Made by a program: the position numbers and the translations under genes. Source: Acetobacteraceae bacterium (GTDB lineage: Bacteria > Pseudomonadota > Alphaproteobacteria > Acetobacterales > Acetobacteraceae). Taken from it: DNA of 6,630 bases. Where the stretch lies: contig CANHTE010000075.1 in NCBI GenBank assembly GCA_947462945.1, forward strand, positions 1 to 6,630, read 5' to 3'. Shown one piece after another: positions 6,580 to 6,630 of the stretch. Under the pieces are notes generated by a model. That model did not search any database, was not told the DNA's origin, and worked only from the letters and a program-made list of their open reading frames with translations. How positions within the stretch are numbered: the first letter of the stretch is position 1; the number at the start of each line of letters is the position of its first letter.

Positions 6580-6630
6580 TATGACTCGCAGCACCCTGCG
6601 CGCTCAGATGGGGCATTGCCCTTTTCGGAC

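Larger units (their letters stand above)
6368..6630. other. Upstream control region and leader of the dcw operon (no gene recognised)
   Basis: This 263-base stretch is the only non-coding part of the window. Reading toward mraZ it holds a short edge segment with no recognisable gene (about 6580-6630), an AT-richer segment with 10-bp-periodic repeats and a weak promoter (about 6531-6580), and then a GC-rich leader of roughly 170 bases. The leader carries homopolymer G and C runs and two inverted repeats. No tRNA, small RNA family or riboswitch was recognised. A frame on this strand through 6527-6368 is only the out-of-frame shadow of the mraZ region and shows no family resemblance. Confidence 0.7.

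Noticed and set aside
6610..6625. Possible plus-strand intrinsic terminator (GGGC-ATT-GCCC then TTTT)
   Set aside because: The stem is only four pairs with a three-base loop and the T run is short. No gene ending here on the plus strand is visible.
6487..6626. Repeated GCCCTTTTC (6487-6495 and 6618-6626)
   Set aside because: Nine bases twice in 140 bases, with no periodicity or further copies, is weak and could be chance.

Overview
This is a GC-rich window carrying the 5' part of a dcw (division and cell wall) gene cluster. Every supportable gene lies on the minus strand, so the operon reads from right to left: mraZ (6367-5933), rsmH (5936-4995), an ftsL-type gene (4998-4186), ftsI (4189-2228), murE (2241-793) and the first 265 codons of murF (796 to the left edge). 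The gene order, the very high GC content, the meso-diaminopimelate signature in MurE and the proline/alanine-rich extensions suggest a high-GC alphaproteobacterium. Something close to the Acetobacteraceae (Roseomonas-like) is my best guess. That placement is inference, because no marker gene was compared.

Layout: positions 6368-6630 form the non-coding control region and leader. It holds an exactly 10-bp-periodic array of TGGG-type repeats at 6535-6579 that looks like the binding site of MraZ, the product of the first gene. A weak candidate promoter overlaps the array. A long leader follows, with two hairpins whose loops are G runs. From 6367 to the left edge the DNA is fully coding, with no gaps. 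Four of the five gene junctions are ATGA overlaps (stop and start share four bases). The fifth, ftsI/murE, overlaps by 14 bases if murE starts at a GTG.

Function: MraZ is the operon's transcriptional regulator. RsmH methylates 16S rRNA. FtsL and FtsI are membrane components of the septal machinery; FtsL is a bitopic scaffold and FtsI is the septal transpeptidase PBP3. MurE and MurF add the third residue and the terminal D-Ala-D-Ala dipeptide to the UDP-MurNAc peptide precursor that FtsI later crosslinks.

The gene content is conserved housekeeping. I found no mobile element, CRISPR array, tRNA or rRNA, and no evidence of a new defence or metabolic system. The points that repay attention are the MraZ-box array, the structured G-rich leader, the unusually long Pro/Ala tail of FtsL, the C10 tract at the start of ftsI, and the run of coupled start/stop junctions.
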